In this document: positions 1-6,121 of the stretch, in pieces
How the letters are laid out: each line of letters starts with the position of its first letter
How positions within the stretch are numbered: the first letter of the stretch is position 1
NCBI GenBank assembly: GCA_913009475.1
Contig: CAJVYJ010000121.1
Span: 1 to 6,121 of the forward strand
Reading direction: 5' to 3'
Source of the DNA: an uncultured Actinomycetes bacterium
Lineage (GTDB): Bacteria > Actinomycetota > Aquicultoria > CAJVYJ01
DNA: 6,121 bases
Position numbers and translations under genes: made by a program
Notes under the pieces: generated by a model
Told to the model about the DNA's origin: nothing
The model's input: only the letters and a program-made list of their open reading frames with translations
The model's database searches: none

Positions 1-43
1 TGTCAGGTTGAATAACTGTACTATCTATTTTTTTTTTTTTTTT
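1..43. other. Non-genomic read-through tail with 16-T run
   Basis: Positions 28-43 are an unbroken run of 16 T directly abutting a sequencing adapter. Positions 1-27 have no recognisable coding or structural content. Read on the minus strand, the order is insert, full adapter, A-run, random bases. That is the signature of a short-insert read that ran past its adapter and off the end of the template. It should be treated as artefact and not as promoter or terminator sequence. Confidence 0.9.
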
Positions 44-101
44 AATGATACGGCGACCACCGAGATCTACACTCTTTCCCTACACGACGCTCTTCCGATC
101 T
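44..101 (+). other. Illumina P5 / TruSeq universal adapter contamination
   Basis: The 58 bases match the Illumina TruSeq universal (P5) adapter from its first bases AATGATACGGCGACCACCGA to its last bases GACGCTCTTCCGATCT. The match is from my memory of the adapter and I see no mismatch. The adapter is fused to genomic DNA at 101/102 and prematurely ends grpE. Translating across it on the minus strand gives the peptide GRASCRERV, which is adapter-encoded and not a protein tail. Confidence 0.99.
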
Positions 102-336
102 GAATAATATTTTGTGACGCCATAACCAGATGCACTGATTGCTCTTTAAGCATACGTTTACGAAAATTATCAAATTCCGCCTTTAAACGCTGCAGATTAT
201 CCAAATAGTCGCAAGCCTCGGACCGAGCTTTCTCCAAATCTTTTTCAATTAACTTAATATCGTTATTTTGCTCGTCTGGTTCAGCCGCAACCGGTTCTGA
301 TGGTTCGTGTTTTATGTTTTTGTCTTTCTTACTCAT
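102..336 (-). CDS. grpE: GrpE nucleotide exchange factor, N-terminal part only (cut by adapter)
   Basis: GrpE is the cytoplasmic nucleotide exchange factor that releases ADP from DnaK so the chaperone cycle can restart. The 78 genuine codons give a charged, disordered N-terminus (residues 1-30), then a long heptad-like helix with the family-typical stretch YLDNLQRLKAEFDNFRKRM at about residues 44-62. The start ATG at 336 is preceded by AGGAG at 346-342, five bases upstream. Full-length GrpE is usually about 170-210 residues, so the four-helix bundle and the C-terminal beta domain that contacts DnaK are missing. An open frame continues into the adapter (residues about 79-89), but those residues are artefact. 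It lies downstream of dnaK and hsp20 on the same strand, 93 bases after hsp20, and is probably cotranscribed. Confidence 0.93.
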
Positions 337-369
337 TTATGCTCCTAAATTTAGCTCTGAATCCCCAAC

Positions 370-411
370 CGAAAACCCATTTCACGGACTTTTCGCTTGG
401 AGCTCTAAGCG
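370..411 (-). other. Two mutually exclusive short hairpins in the hsp20-grpE spacer
   Basis: The 93-base gap between hsp20 and grpE holds CGAAAA (370-375) facing TTTTCG (390-395), and CGCTT (394-398) facing AAGCG (407-411) around a GAGCTC loop. The two stems share bases 394-395, so both cannot form fully at once. There is no T-run after either on the minus strand, so neither looks like an intrinsic terminator. They may be mRNA processing or stability elements, or chance. Confidence 0.25.
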
Positions 412-429
412 CCGGGGAAGGCTAAACGC

Positions 430-879
430 TTATTTTACTTCTTCGACTTGTACTTTGATCTCCTTCGGACGAGCCTCCTCGCTTTTGGGCAGACTAATCT
501 CCAGTACACCGTCGTGATAAACAGCATTGACTTCATCACGTTTTACATCAGTGGGAAGCGGAATACGACGCTGAAAAGAACCGTAACGCCGCTCTAATCG
601 ATAACAATCTTCCTCGTCTACCTCTTCGCTGAACTTTCTCTCGCCTTTAATCATCAAGGCATCATCAGTCAATGTTATATCAACATCGCGTGCTTCGACT
701 TCAGGAAGCTCCGCCTTGATTACGATTTTATCTTTCGTTTCATACGCGTCAATAGCCGGCACCCAAGCCAAACCTGATTGTTTAACGCCGCCTAGGCCAA
801 ATGACCTTTCAAACATCTTGCCTACCTCATTTTGTAGGCTTAAGAAATCCCTAAAAGGATCCCATCTAACAATTGCCAT
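430..879 (-). CDS. hsp20: Small heat-shock protein Hsp20 (alpha-crystallin family)
   Basis: This is an ATP-independent holdase that binds unfolding proteins as cytoplasmic oligomers and hands them to DnaK. The 149-residue protein has a short N-terminal arm opening MAIVRWDPF, an alpha-crystallin domain at about residues 38-135 with the AELPEV motif (56-61) and the closing DGVLEISLPK segment (123-132), and a C-terminal tail with an I-x-V anchoring motif (I141, V143). Length is normal for the family. An upstream in-frame TTG at 894 would add five residues, but it overlaps the ribosome binding site GGAGGTG, so ATG at 879 is chosen. It sits 68 bases after dnaK and before grpE, an uncommon place for an hsp20 gene and a sign of co-regulation with the DnaK system. 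Confidence 0.95.
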   Translation of the reverse strand: MAIVRWDPFRDFLSLQNEVGKMFERSFGLGGVKQSGLAWVPAIDAYETKDKIVIKAELPEVEARDVDITLTDDALMIKGERKFSEEVDEEDCYRLERRYGSFQRRIPLPTDVKRDEVNAVYHDGVLEISLPKSEEARPKEIKVQVEEVK

Positions 880-885
880 TTTCAA

Positions 886-892
886 CACCTCC
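886..892 (-). promoter_or_regulatory. Ribosome binding site that fixes the hsp20 start
   Basis: GGAGGTG on the minus strand lies six bases before ATG 879. Because it overlaps the alternative TTG at 894, that upstream start is unlikely. Confidence 0.85.
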
Positions 893-947
893 AAAAGATA
901 TTATTCTTTCTCAAGCAATAAGCTGCCGGCCTTCCCCGACAAAGAGT

Positions 948-2789
948 TTACTTTTTTTCTTCGTCATCAACGACTTCCGCGTCGATGACTTCGCCCTCTT
1001 GCGGCGCCCCCTCTTCCGCGCCCGTTGCGTGAGTTTCGCCGCCTCCTTCATTCTCGGATTTCTTTTGATAAAGAACTTCAGCAATTTTATGTGAAGCCTC
1101 AGTCAGTTTTTCCGTCGCTGACTTAATGGCCTCTATATCATCACCTTTTAAAGCTTCTTTGGTTTCATTTACCGATGCCTCAATATTGGCTTTATCCTCA
1201 GGCGGCAATTTATCACCAACGTCTTTTAAGGACTTTTCGGTCTGATAAACTAAATTGTCAGCATTATTACGGGCCTCAGCTTCCTCGTGGCGGTGATGGT
1301 CTTCGGAGGCGTGTTTTTCAGCTTCTTTGACCATTTTATCGATATCTTCTTCGCTTAACGCTGTTGAAGCCGTAATAGTTATATTCTGTTCTTGACCGGT
1401 CCCTTTATCCTTGGCTGATACATTAACTATCCCATTGGCGTCGATATCAAAAGTTACCTCGATTTGCGGTATGCCTCTGGGGGCCGGCGGTATACCGACC
1501 AGATGAAATTTGCCTAAAGTCTTATTATAGGACGCCATCTCGCGCTCACCTTGCAAAACATGTATCTCTACGCTGGTCTGATTATCATCAGCTGTAGTAA
1601 AACTCTCGCTTTTTTTAGTAGGGATAGTTGTATTGCGGTCAATAAGTTTGGTAAAAACTCCGCCCTTAGTCTCAATGCCTAATGACAACGGCGTGACATC
1701 CAATAATAAGATATCTTTTACTTCCCCGGTCAGCACACCGGCTTGGATCGCGGCGCCGACGGCGACCACTTCATCAGGATTAACCCCTTTATGAGGTTCT
1801 TTACCGGTCAGCTCTTTGACTAGATCCTGCACCGCCGGCATCCGGGTGGAGCCGCCCACTAAAATAATATGATTTAAGTCTTTACCCTTAGTTCCCGCGT
1901 CCTTCATGGCTTTTTCAACCGGTATACGAGTTTTTTCCACCAGATCATTAGTCAACTTTTGAAACTCCGACCGGGATAAAGTCATCTCAAGATGTTTAGG
2001 CCCGTTCTGGTCGGCTGTAATAAAGGGAAGATTGATAGTCGTCTGTAAAGTACTGGAAAGTTCGATTTTCGCCTTTTCAGCCGCTTCTTTTAAGCGTTGA
2101 AGCGCCATTTTATCCTTACGTAAATCGATACCGTTCTTGGCCTTAAAATCATCGGCCATCCAGTCCATGACCCGCATATCAAAATCATCGCCGCCCAAAC
2201 GATTATTTCCATTTGTCGCTTTGACCTCAAAAACGCCTTCACCCAATTCCAATACGGAAACATCAAATGTGCCGCCGCCAAGATCATAGACTAATATAGT
2301 CTGGTCATTTTCTTTATCAAGGCCATAAGCCAAAGCAGCAGCCGTTGGTTCGTTTACAATTCTTAAGACTTCCAAGCCGGCTATTTTCCCGGAGTCTTTA
2401 GTTGCTTGCCGCTGGCTATCCTCAAAATAAGCCGGCACGGTAATGACGACTTGATTTATCTTTTCCCCAAGATACGCTTCAGCATCCCGCTTCAACTTTT
2501 GCAATATTTTGGCGGATATCTCTTGCGGCGTATAATTTTTGTCATCTATTTTTATCTTGCGACTGGTCCCCATATCACGCTTTATCGAAGTGATGGTCCT
2601 GTCCGGGTTGGTAATCGCTTGGCGTTTAGCCACTTCACCGACTAATATCTCCCCCGTTTTTGAAAATGCCACAATCGACGGCGTCACGCGGCCGCCTTCG
2701 GCGTTCGTTATGACCGTCGGCTCTCCGCCCTCCAGGACCGCCATGCAAGAGTTCGTTGTTCCTAAATCAATACCCAGTACTTTTGCCAT
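948..2789 (-). CDS. dnaK: Chaperone protein DnaK (Hsp70)
   Basis: DnaK is the cytoplasmic ATP-driven foldase that works with DnaJ and GrpE. The 613-residue protein is complete. The nucleotide-binding domain carries the three Hsp70 signatures: IDLGTTNS (7-14), DLGGGTFDVS (169-178) and VGGSTRMPAVQ (311-321). The hydrophobic interdomain linker is at about 359-366 (KDILLLDV), the substrate-binding beta domain at about 367-480, and the helical lid at about 480-575. The disordered acidic tail contains GEVIDAEVVDDEEK (599-612), the usual DnaK ending. After SIKRDMGTSRKIKIDD (68-83) the protein goes straight to YTPQEIS, so the insert of about 20 residues found in Gram-negative DnaK is absent. Length is close to that of Gram-positive DnaK. 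ATG 2789 has AAGGAGAG nine bases upstream and a strong promoter. It is the first gene of the cluster, with hsp20 and grpE following. Confidence 0.99.
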   Translation of the reverse strand: MAKVLGIDLGTTNSCMAVLEGGEPTVITNAEGGRVTPSIVAFSKTGEILVGEVAKRQAITNPDRTITSIKRDMGTSRKIKIDDKNYTPQEISAKILQKLKRDAEAYLGEKINQVVITVPAYFEDSQRQATKDSGKIAGLEVLRIVNEPTAAALAYGLDKENDQTILVYDLGGGTFDVSVLELGEGVFEVKATNGNNRLGGDDFDMRVMDWMADDFKAKNGIDLRKDKMALQRLKEAAEKAKIELSSTLQTTINLPFITADQNGPKHLEMTLSRSEFQKLTNDLVEKTRIPVEKAMKDAGTKGKDLNHIILVGGSTRMPAVQDLVKELTGKEPHKGVNPDEVVAVGAAIQAGVLTGEVKDILLLDVTPLSLGIETKGGVFTKLIDRNTTIPTKKSESFTTADDNQTSVEIHVLQGEREMASYNKTLGKFHLVGIPPAPRGIPQIEVTFDIDANGIVNVSAKDKGTGQEQNITITASTALSEEDIDKMVKEAEKHASEDHHRHEEAEARNNADNLVYQTEKSLKDVGDKLPPEDKANIEASVNETKEALKGDDIEAIKSATEKLTEASHKIAEVLYQKKSENEGGGETHATGAEEGAPQEGEVIDAEVVDDEEKK

Positions 2790-2798
2790 TAAAATTCA

Positions 2799-2806
2799 CT
2801 CTCCTT
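2799..2806 (-). promoter_or_regulatory. dnaK ribosome binding site
   Basis: AAGGAGAG on the minus strand lies nine bases before ATG 2789. It is a strong Shine-Dalgarno match, fitting a highly translated chaperone. Confidence 0.85.
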
Positions 2807-2822
2807 AATAAGAATTATTAGT

Positions 2823-2851
2823 TGATAGTATCATAAAATATGAGCCTATCA
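2823..2851. promoter_or_regulatory. Inverted repeats over the dnaK promoter, possible operator
   Basis: TGATAG (2823-2828) and CTATCA (2846-2851) form a 6-bp inverted repeat with a 17-base gap that spans the -10 box and the spacer. The left half is also a small palindrome, TGATA-G-TATCA (2823-2833). Their position over the promoter would suit a repressor. The motif matches neither CIRCE nor canonical HAIR, so the regulator is unknown and chance in AT-rich DNA is possible. Confidence 0.35.
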
Positions 2852-2858
2852 TTGTCAA
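2830..2858 (-). promoter_or_regulatory. Sigma70-type promoter of the dnaK-hsp20-grpE cluster
   Basis: On the minus strand a perfect -35 TTGACA (2858-2853) and a -10 TATGAT (2835-2830, five of six matches) are separated by exactly 17 bases. Predicted initiation is near 2823, giving a leader of about 35 bases before dnaK. A housekeeping promoter at a heat-shock operon usually goes with repressor control (HrcA at CIRCE, or HspR at HAIR) rather than an alternative sigma factor. No CIRCE (TTAGCACTC and its inverted partner) is visible in 2790-2973. Confidence 0.85.
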
Positions 2859-2973
2859 GTTTTATTATTTAGATCTACATAAATATTTACCCTAATTAAC
2901 GGGTCGATAACTTTATATCCCAAAAAAACATATTTAATCAGAATAATTTAGAAAATATGAAACCGTAAACGTG

Positions 2974-4518
2974 TTATTCAGTGACTTCAGATGGTATGCT
3001 GATATCACAGGCGTCATCAAGCGGACTGGCTAAAGTATTGCGTCTCTTTTTCGCTTGATAAAGAGTTTGGTCTACTTGATGGATGAGATCGTCACGGGAG
3101 AAGGCGGTTGACGGATAGTTGGCTATCCCCAAGCTTATTGTCAGCTTAATATCGATGCCGGCGTCAGCCGTTTTAAATGTGTTGTCAGCTACAGCTTGAC
3201 GCAGTTTTTCCGCTACATTATAAGCGTCTTGATAATGCGTCTCCGGCAGAATAATAGTGAATTCCTCGCCGCCGTAACGCGACAAAACGTCAGTTTCACG
3301 GATATGTTGCTGGAGCAATTCGGAGAGGTCTCGTAAGACTTTGTCGCCGGATAAATGGCCATAAGTATCATTAACGTTTTTAAATAAATCAGCGTCTATC
3401 ATAATCAGCGATAAAGGCTTTTCATAACGGACTGCTCGATTCCACTCGATCTCCAAACGTTCGGAAAAATAACGAAAATTATAGATACCGGTCAGTCCGT
3501 CCAACGAAGCCCATTTCTGAGTGCGCCGATAAAGGCCGGCGTTTTGCAGTGAAATAGCGGCTTGACTGGATAAAGCTTCCAGAAAACGTACATTCTCGAA
3601 GCTAAACGCGTGTTTATTGCGCTTACCTACTACTAATACTCCCTTTAAATCATCGCCGACCTTGATCGGCACCGCAATTAAAGATTTTAAATCCGGTGAC
3701 TTTCTCAACTGCGTGCGGCGATTCGAGTTGGAGACTAAGATAGGCGATAATCTCTCAGCCGAGCCGCCGATTAATCCCCGCCCAAGCGGCTCCTCCCAAG
3801 CGGATATATCACCCTTAAAACCGCGGTGGGCCTTAATTTTTAATACTTGATATTTTTTATCCAATAGAAAAATCGCCGCTACGTCAGGCTGAACATCCAA
3901 CATGATTATATTCAAGATAAGCGCCATTATCTCTTTGGCGTTAAGCAACGAGTTGAGCGCCCGGCCTGTTTCGTAAAGAGCGCTGAGGTCTACGGCGGAG
4001 CGACGTAATCGATTAGCAATTAAACTAGTGGCGGCCGCAAGTGCTACAAACATAATTGTATAAAGATAAGCGTCACTATATACTATGCCGTTTACAAGCC
4101 ACATAAGATAATAATGAATGCCCAGTCCGATACTTAAAAGAAAGCCGTAGACAATGCTCATCCTGCTGCCCATCCTTAAAGACGATAATACTATCGGAAT
4201 GCAATAAAGTATTACCAAGGGATTATGAAAGGAATTGGTCGCGGCGAGAATGACAGTGGTTAAGAAGAAGGCACTAATGACTGTAAGATGGTTACGCTGA
4301 TTAAATGTACCACCACGACTATATATTATCTTTGACAACATACCGCCGTCGCGAACATCCCAATGAATAAACACCAATAAAGCAATTGCCAATAGAAGCA
4401 CTACTTTTTGGCTAATATATAGATTTGATGAGAGAATAAATATAGTTAGAAGCAAAGCGGTAAGTGGTAGATAGAAAATTTTTATCTGTTGGTATATGGA
4501 TTTTTTAAAGAAACTCAA
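2974..4518 (-). CDS. Membrane-anchored GAF-GGDEF diguanylate cyclase
   Basis: The predicted enzyme condenses two GTP into cyclic di-GMP at the inner face of the membrane. The 514 residues comprise about six hydrophobic helices (roughly 15-32, 38-52, 77-95, 98-113, 120-142, 150-168), a GAF sensor domain (about 177-328) and a GGDEF domain (about 335-495). The GGDEF domain has DGLTGIYNFRYF (340-351), metal and substrate residues in IDADLFKNVND (374-384), the active-site signature GGEEF (416-420), and an intact product-inhibition I-site RETD (407-410) exactly five residues before GGEEF. It is therefore expected to be active and feedback-inhibited. A tail of about 15 residues is unassigned. The start is TTG 4518 with GGGAG five bases upstream. 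The next in-frame ATG (Met60) would remove two membrane helices and has less support. It ends 184 bases before dnaK, which has its own promoter, so it is probably a separate unit. The ligand of the GAF domain cannot be told. Confidence 0.93.
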   Translation of the reverse strand: MSFFKKSIYQQIKIFYLPLTALLLTIFILSSNLYISQKVVLLLAIALLVFIHWDVRDGGMLSKIIYSRGGTFNQRNHLTVISAFFLTTVILAATNSFHNPLVILYCIPIVLSSLRMGSRMSIVYGFLLSIGLGIHYYLMWLVNGIVYSDAYLYTIMFVALAAATSLIANRLRRSAVDLSALYETGRALNSLLNAKEIMALILNIIMLDVQPDVAAIFLLDKKYQVLKIKAHRGFKGDISAWEEPLGRGLIGGSAERLSPILVSNSNRRTQLRKSPDLKSLIAVPIKVGDDLKGVLVVGKRNKHAFSFENVRFLEALSSQAAISLQNAGLYRRTQKWASLDGLTGIYNFRYFSERLEIEWNRAVRYEKPLSLIMIDADLFKNVNDTYGHLSGDKVLRDLSELLQQHIRETDVLSRYGGEEFTIILPETHYQDAYNVAEKLRQAVADNTFKTADAGIDIKLTISLGIANYPSTAFSRDDLIHQVDQTLYQAKKRRNTLASPLDDACDISIPSEVTE

Positions 4519-4523
4519 CTAAA

Positions 4524-4528
4524 CTCCC
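4524..4528 (-). promoter_or_regulatory. Ribosome binding site supporting a TTG start for the cyclase
   Basis: GGGAG on the minus strand is five bases from TTG 4518. The reading frame has no ATG that keeps the first two membrane helices, so this site decides the non-ATG start. Confidence 0.65.
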
Positions 4529-4638
4529 GCAATATATATTAATAATAGTAATAAAATATCTATCGACATTATTTAGTATAAAATAAAGTTTTTTGCTTGA
4601 TTGATAAAAAAGTTTATAAACAGCCGTTCCACATCAAC

Positions 4639-4679
4639 GCGTTTTAATTGAGATATTTATATTATATCGTTTAAAACGC
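4639..4679. repeat. Nested inverted repeat (41 bp hairpin)
   Basis: GCGTTTTAA (4639-4647) and its exact complement TTAAAACGC (4671-4679) enclose a second stem, GATAT (4652-4656) with ATATC (4664-4668). The right arm is itself palindromic (CGTTT-A-AAACG, 4668-4678 within one base), and AACGCGTT (4636-4643) overlaps the left arm. It lies 22 bases past the 3' end of tRNA-Gly and about 120 bases upstream of the cyclase start. With no T-run right after it on the minus strand, it is not a textbook terminator. It could be a tRNA 3' processing or termination structure, or an operator for the cyclase. Confidence 0.6.
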
Positions 4680-4700
4680 TTTAAGATTATTTATAATTTG

Positions 4701-4772
4701 AGCGGATGACGGGGATCGAACCCGCAACCTTCAGCTTGGGAAGCTGACATTCTACCATTGAACTACATCCGC
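4701..4772 (-). tRNA. tRNA-Gly (anticodon CCC)
   Basis: A full 72-base cloverleaf reads on the minus strand. The acceptor stem GCGGATG pairs perfectly with CATCCGC. The D arm is GTTC/GAAT, the anticodon stem TCAGC/GCTGA encloses loop TTCCCAA, and the T arm GCGGG/CCCGT encloses TTCGATC. The discriminator is T, as usual for bacterial tRNA-Gly. The anticodon is CCC (4740-4738), reading GGG. The 3' CCA is not encoded (the next bases are CAA), so a CCA-adding enzyme is required. It is divergent from tRNA-Pro across 247 bases. Confidence 0.97.
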
Positions 4773-4969
4773 GAGATAAAGCTTATGTTTGCTAGATAAA
4801 ACATACATCTAATAAAACCAAAACAATAAAACAAACGCAACGCTTATTTTTGAAGCAAGTCTAGATATTGAGTTTTAGCGAAGAGGCCCGGGAATACATT
4901 TTTTGTATAATATTATTAATTTTAAGACCGTCTCTATTAAAATGAACGCGAAGAATTAAGATTATTAAC
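4773..4969. other. Divergent spacer between the two tRNA genes, no gene
   Basis: This is AT-rich DNA without a credible open frame. It must hold the tRNA-Gly promoter reading leftward, but I find no convincing -35/-10 pair for it. An isolated TATAAT on the plus strand is at 4906-4911. Confidence 0.55.
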
Positions 4970-4998
4970 TTATCATAATCAATAATTTATGCTTTAAT
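4970..4998 (+). promoter_or_regulatory. Probable tRNA-Pro promoter
   Basis: TTATCA (4970-4975, four of six) and TTTAAT (4993-4998, five of six) are 17 bases apart. Predicted initiation is near 5005, about 15 bases before the tRNA. A perfect TATAAT further up (4906-4911) has no matching -35 and would leave a leader of about 100 bases, so it is the weaker candidate. Confidence 0.45.
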
Positions 4999-5019
4999 AA
5001 TTAGGCTGACATTTTTATT

Positions 5020-5096
5020 CGGGATGTGGCTCAGCTTGGTAGAGCGCAGCGTTCGGGACGCTGAGGTCGTGGGTTCGAATCCCGCCATCCCGACCA
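5020..5096 (+). tRNA. tRNA-Pro (anticodon CGG), CCA encoded
   Basis: A full cloverleaf is visible: acceptor CGGGATG/CATCCCG, D arm GCTC/GAGC with loop AGCTTGGTA, anticodon stem CAGCG/CGCTG around TTCGGGA, variable AGGTC, T arm GTGGG/CCCGC around TTCGAAT, and discriminator A. The anticodon CGG is at 5054-5056 and reads CCG. The C1-G72 pair is the expected proline identity feature. CCA is encoded at 5094-5096, unlike the neighbouring tRNA-Gly. The CCA bases also begin the left arm of a long hairpin running to 5217. Confidence 0.98.
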
Positions 5097-5217
5097 GAGG
5101 CTAACCAGGGGCGTCTGCGGTGTCTCTGCTCGAGTGGTAATCGGGTTACGTACCTACTTGTATGCGTCCCTCTACCACCCTCACGTTCCTTGCATACGCA
5201 CCCTGGTTAACCTCTGG
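5094..5217 (+). repeat. 124-base long-stem hairpin abutting the tRNA-Pro CCA
   Basis: The left arm at 5094-5110 (CCAGAGGCTAACCAGGG) pairs with 5201-5217 (CCCTGGTTAACCTCTGG) at 16 of 17 positions, the single mismatch being C5101/A5210. After one bulged base (A5200) the stem continues with GCGTCTGC (5111-5118) against GCATACGC (5192-5199), seven of eight. An inner stem follows: GTGGTA (5134-5139) with TACCAC (5173-5178), then GGG (5143-5145) with CCC (5168-5170). No T-run follows, so it is not a standard terminator. It may be a structured RNA cotranscribed with the tRNA, a tRNA 3' processing element, or a palindromic mobile repeat inserted at the tRNA end. Confidence 0.8.
5110..5187 (+). repeat. 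Direct repeat, copy 1 (78 bp core)
   Basis: These 78 bases recur at 5243-5320, offset 133. The first 73 are identical and one substitution follows (A5183 versus G5316), so 77 of 78 match. The copy starts GGCGTCTGCGG and contains the inner hairpin GTGGTA/TACCAC. The offset is not a multiple of three, so the two copies would be read in different frames, and conservation is not protein-coding. Confidence 0.95.
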
Positions 5218-5242
5218 TATTTAAATCAGAAGACTTATAACC

Positions 5243-5320
5243 GGCGTCTGCGGTGTCTCTGCTCGAGTGGTAATCGGGTTACGTACCTACTTGTATGCGT
5301 CCCTCTACCACCCTCGCGTT
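5243..5320 (+). repeat. Direct repeat, copy 2 (78 bp core)
   Basis: This is the second copy of the core at 5110-5187. Its flanks differ. The left lacks the arm preceding copy 1, and the right keeps only a similar end (ACCCTGGT, 5333-5340). Alternative outer pairings are possible here, GGTGT (5252-5256) with ACACC (5325-5329) and ACC (5240-5242) with GGT (5338-5340), so a similar but weaker stem could form. Confidence 0.95.
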
Positions 5321-5340
5321 TTCTACACCTATACCCTGGT

Positions 5341-5538
5341 GAACCCTTAAGACCGGCCAACCGAAACAGTAACCTCAATTAACCGGCATATAAAAATTTA
5401 GAGAATATCAAAACTCATACTTATCAAATGGGAAAAAAGAGATGAATTTACATATTTGTGTTAGCCGGCTCACAGAGGAGATATTTATCTTACTTTAGCA
5501 TGATTATAAAATAGCCGGACGCGATAACAGGAAGAAAC
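5341..5538. other. Intergenic stretch, nothing recognisable
   Basis: No credible open frame, RNA gene or terminator is visible. A purine-rich AGAGGAGAT (5475-5483) resembles a ribosome binding site but leads into no usable frame. Confidence 0.5.
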
Positions 5539-5551
5539 ATGAAAAGATTGA

Positions 5552-5782
5552 AGAAGAACGACCGAACAATCACGCTCGGGGTTGTTTAAATTAATACTTA
5601 AGCCATTGAAGATGATTGAGATGATGGGCAGCGGTTTTTTTAATTTAAAGTCCATCAAGACCAAGCCGATACTACCGGCGGAGTTCTTGATTGATGAGAA
5701 TCAACACATCCATAGAGCTCATTACGGTAAAGATTTTAGCGACCATCTGCCAATCGCGGAAATATTAAGTTGGGAAAAGTAA
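5552..5782 (+). pseudogene. C-terminal remnant of an AhpC/TSA-like (peroxiredoxin-like) protein
   Basis: The open frame runs from just after a stop at 5549 to TAA 5782. Its last 35 codons, PAEFLIDENQHIHRAHYGKD (20 residues) followed by FSDHLPIAEILSWEK, resemble the C-terminal end of thioredoxin-fold redoxins of the AhpC/TSA type, where a beta strand carrying the (A/D)FLID motif is followed by the final helix. This is recognition from memory, not a search. The N-terminal half with the peroxidatic cysteine is absent and there is no cysteine at all, so the fragment cannot be a working peroxidase. The possible starts (TTG 5582, ATG 5612) lack a proper ribosome binding site. A 16-codon frame at 5539-5589 (MKRLKKNDRTITLGVV) in another frame, with AGGA six bases before its ATG, may be a frameshifted upstream piece. 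No other gene adjoins it on the plus strand. Confidence 0.6.
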
Positions 5783-5806
5783 GGGATTCCCTACCCATAC
5801 TCCACC

Positions 5807-5837
5807 TGTCATCCCCGACCTGATCGGGGATCCATGG
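5807..5837 (+). repeat. REP-like palindromic repeat, copy A
   Basis: TGTC is followed by a perfect 8-bp stem ATCCCCGA (5811-5818) / TCGGGGAT (5824-5831) with loop CCTGA, then CCATGG. The arrangement TGTCAT-CCCGA-ATCGGG-ATCC recurs inverted at 5921-5952, so it is a dispersed repeat and not a single-site structure. Confidence 0.85.
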
Positions 5838-5920
5838 AAAGACATGCACTACCTAATAAAAACGTCAGGTCCGCGAATGCTGGAAGAGATAAAAACATGA
5901 GGATTCAAAGGCCCAGTGTA

Positions 5921-5952
5921 ACGTGGATTCCCGATCGGAGTCGGGAATGACA
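5921..5952 (-). repeat. REP-like palindromic repeat, copy B (inverted)
   Basis: On the minus strand this reads TGTCATTCCCGAC and so on, matching copy A across about 26 of 32 aligned positions. The stem is ATTCCCGA (5927-5934) / TCGGGAAT (5941-5948) with a 6-base loop. Relative to copy A, one C-G stem pair is T-A here, a compensatory change. The two copies face each other like the paired units of a BIME or the ends of a small MITE of 146 bp (5807-5952). Confidence 0.85.
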
Positions 5953-6029
5953 AGCGTGAGGTGGTCAATGATGACAAACATAAAGTGGGTCGGGAGTAAC
6001 AAAGATGAGACCAGTCAGAAATTCGTAAC

Positions 6030-6047
6030 ATCAGAGCTGGCTCTGAT
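6030..6047. repeat. Perfect 18-bp palindrome (ATCAGAGC/GCTCTGAT)
   Basis: ATCAGAGC (6030-6037) and GCTCTGAT (6040-6047) are exact complements separated by TG. As RNA it would make a 7-bp stem with a CTGG loop. No gene or T-run is adjacent. Confidence 0.7.
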
Positions 6048-6080
6048 ATAAAGCGTAATATGATGCTCTGGCACCCCCAG

Positions 6081-6103
6081 CCCTCCCCCGTCCAGGGGGA
6101 GGG
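6081..6103. repeat. C-rich/G-rich 9-bp hairpin repeat
   Basis: CCCTCCCCC (6081-6089) and GGGGGAGGG (6095-6103) form a perfect 9-bp stem with loop GTCCA, preceded by ACCCCCAG and followed by AAAAATA. Similar C-rich hairpins are familiar as dispersed intergenic repeats in uncultured-bacterium genomes (from memory). On neither strand does a T-run follow the stem, so it is not an intrinsic terminator. Confidence 0.8.
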
Positions 6104-6121
6104 AAAAATACGGTTAGCTCA

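Larger units (their letters stand above)
4519..4700. other. AT-rich spacer between cyclase and tRNA-Gly, no gene
   Basis: No credible coding frame is present. A possible -10 (TATACT on the minus strand, 4580-4575) lies 57 bases before the cyclase start, but no good -35 accompanies it. The notable content is the long inverted repeat at 4639-4679, listed separately. Confidence 0.6.
5783..6121. other. Repeat-rich intergenic region, no gene
   Basis: No supported gene is present here. An open frame on the minus strand (5849-6031) runs through palindromic repeats and has no ribosome binding site or family resemblance. The content is a series of hairpin repeats, listed separately, beginning with a small palindrome AGGGATTCCCT (5782-5792) that overlaps the stop codon of the redoxin remnant. 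Confidence 0.65.

Overview
This looks like the end of an assembled contig from an uncultured or lightly studied bacterium. The first 101 bases are not genomic. They hold a short unassignable stretch, a 16-T run and a complete 58-base Illumina P5/TruSeq universal adapter, joined directly to a cut-off grpE. DnaK lacks the roughly 20-residue N-terminal ATPase-domain insert typical of Gram-negative DnaK, which points to a monoderm-type or allied lineage. The sequence alone cannot fix the phylum. Intergenic DNA is AT-rich, and TTG seems to be used as a start codon at least once.

Layout. Positions 102-2789 (minus strand) carry a heat-shock cluster transcribed in the order dnaK, hsp20, grpE (partial). 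It is driven by a near-consensus housekeeping promoter just upstream of dnaK. Positions 2974-4518 (minus strand) encode a membrane-anchored GAF-GGDEF diguanylate cyclase with intact catalytic and I-site motifs. Positions 4519-5100 hold an AT-rich spacer with a long nested inverted repeat and two divergent tRNA genes: tRNA-Gly(CCC) on the minus strand without an encoded CCA, and tRNA-Pro(CGG) on the plus strand with CCA. Starting at the CCA of tRNA-Pro is a 124-base long-stem imperfect hairpin. Its 78-base core is repeated 133 bases downstream with 77/78 identity, while the outer arms have diverged. This is the least explained part of the window.

Positions 5350-6121 contain no intact gene. They hold a remnant of the C-terminus of an AhpC/TSA-like (peroxiredoxin-like) protein and then a run of palindromic repeats: a head-to-head pair of REP-like hairpins with a compensatory stem change, a TCAGAGC/GCTCTGA hairpin and a C-rich/G-rich 9-bp hairpin. 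This looks like decaying or repeat-accumulating intergenic DNA.

How the genes work together. DnaK, Hsp20 and GrpE form a protein-quality-control module: holdase, foldase and nucleotide exchange. DnaJ is expected next to grpE but lies beyond the artefactual end. The diguanylate cyclase is a separate signalling gene with its own leader, and nothing ties it functionally to the chaperones.
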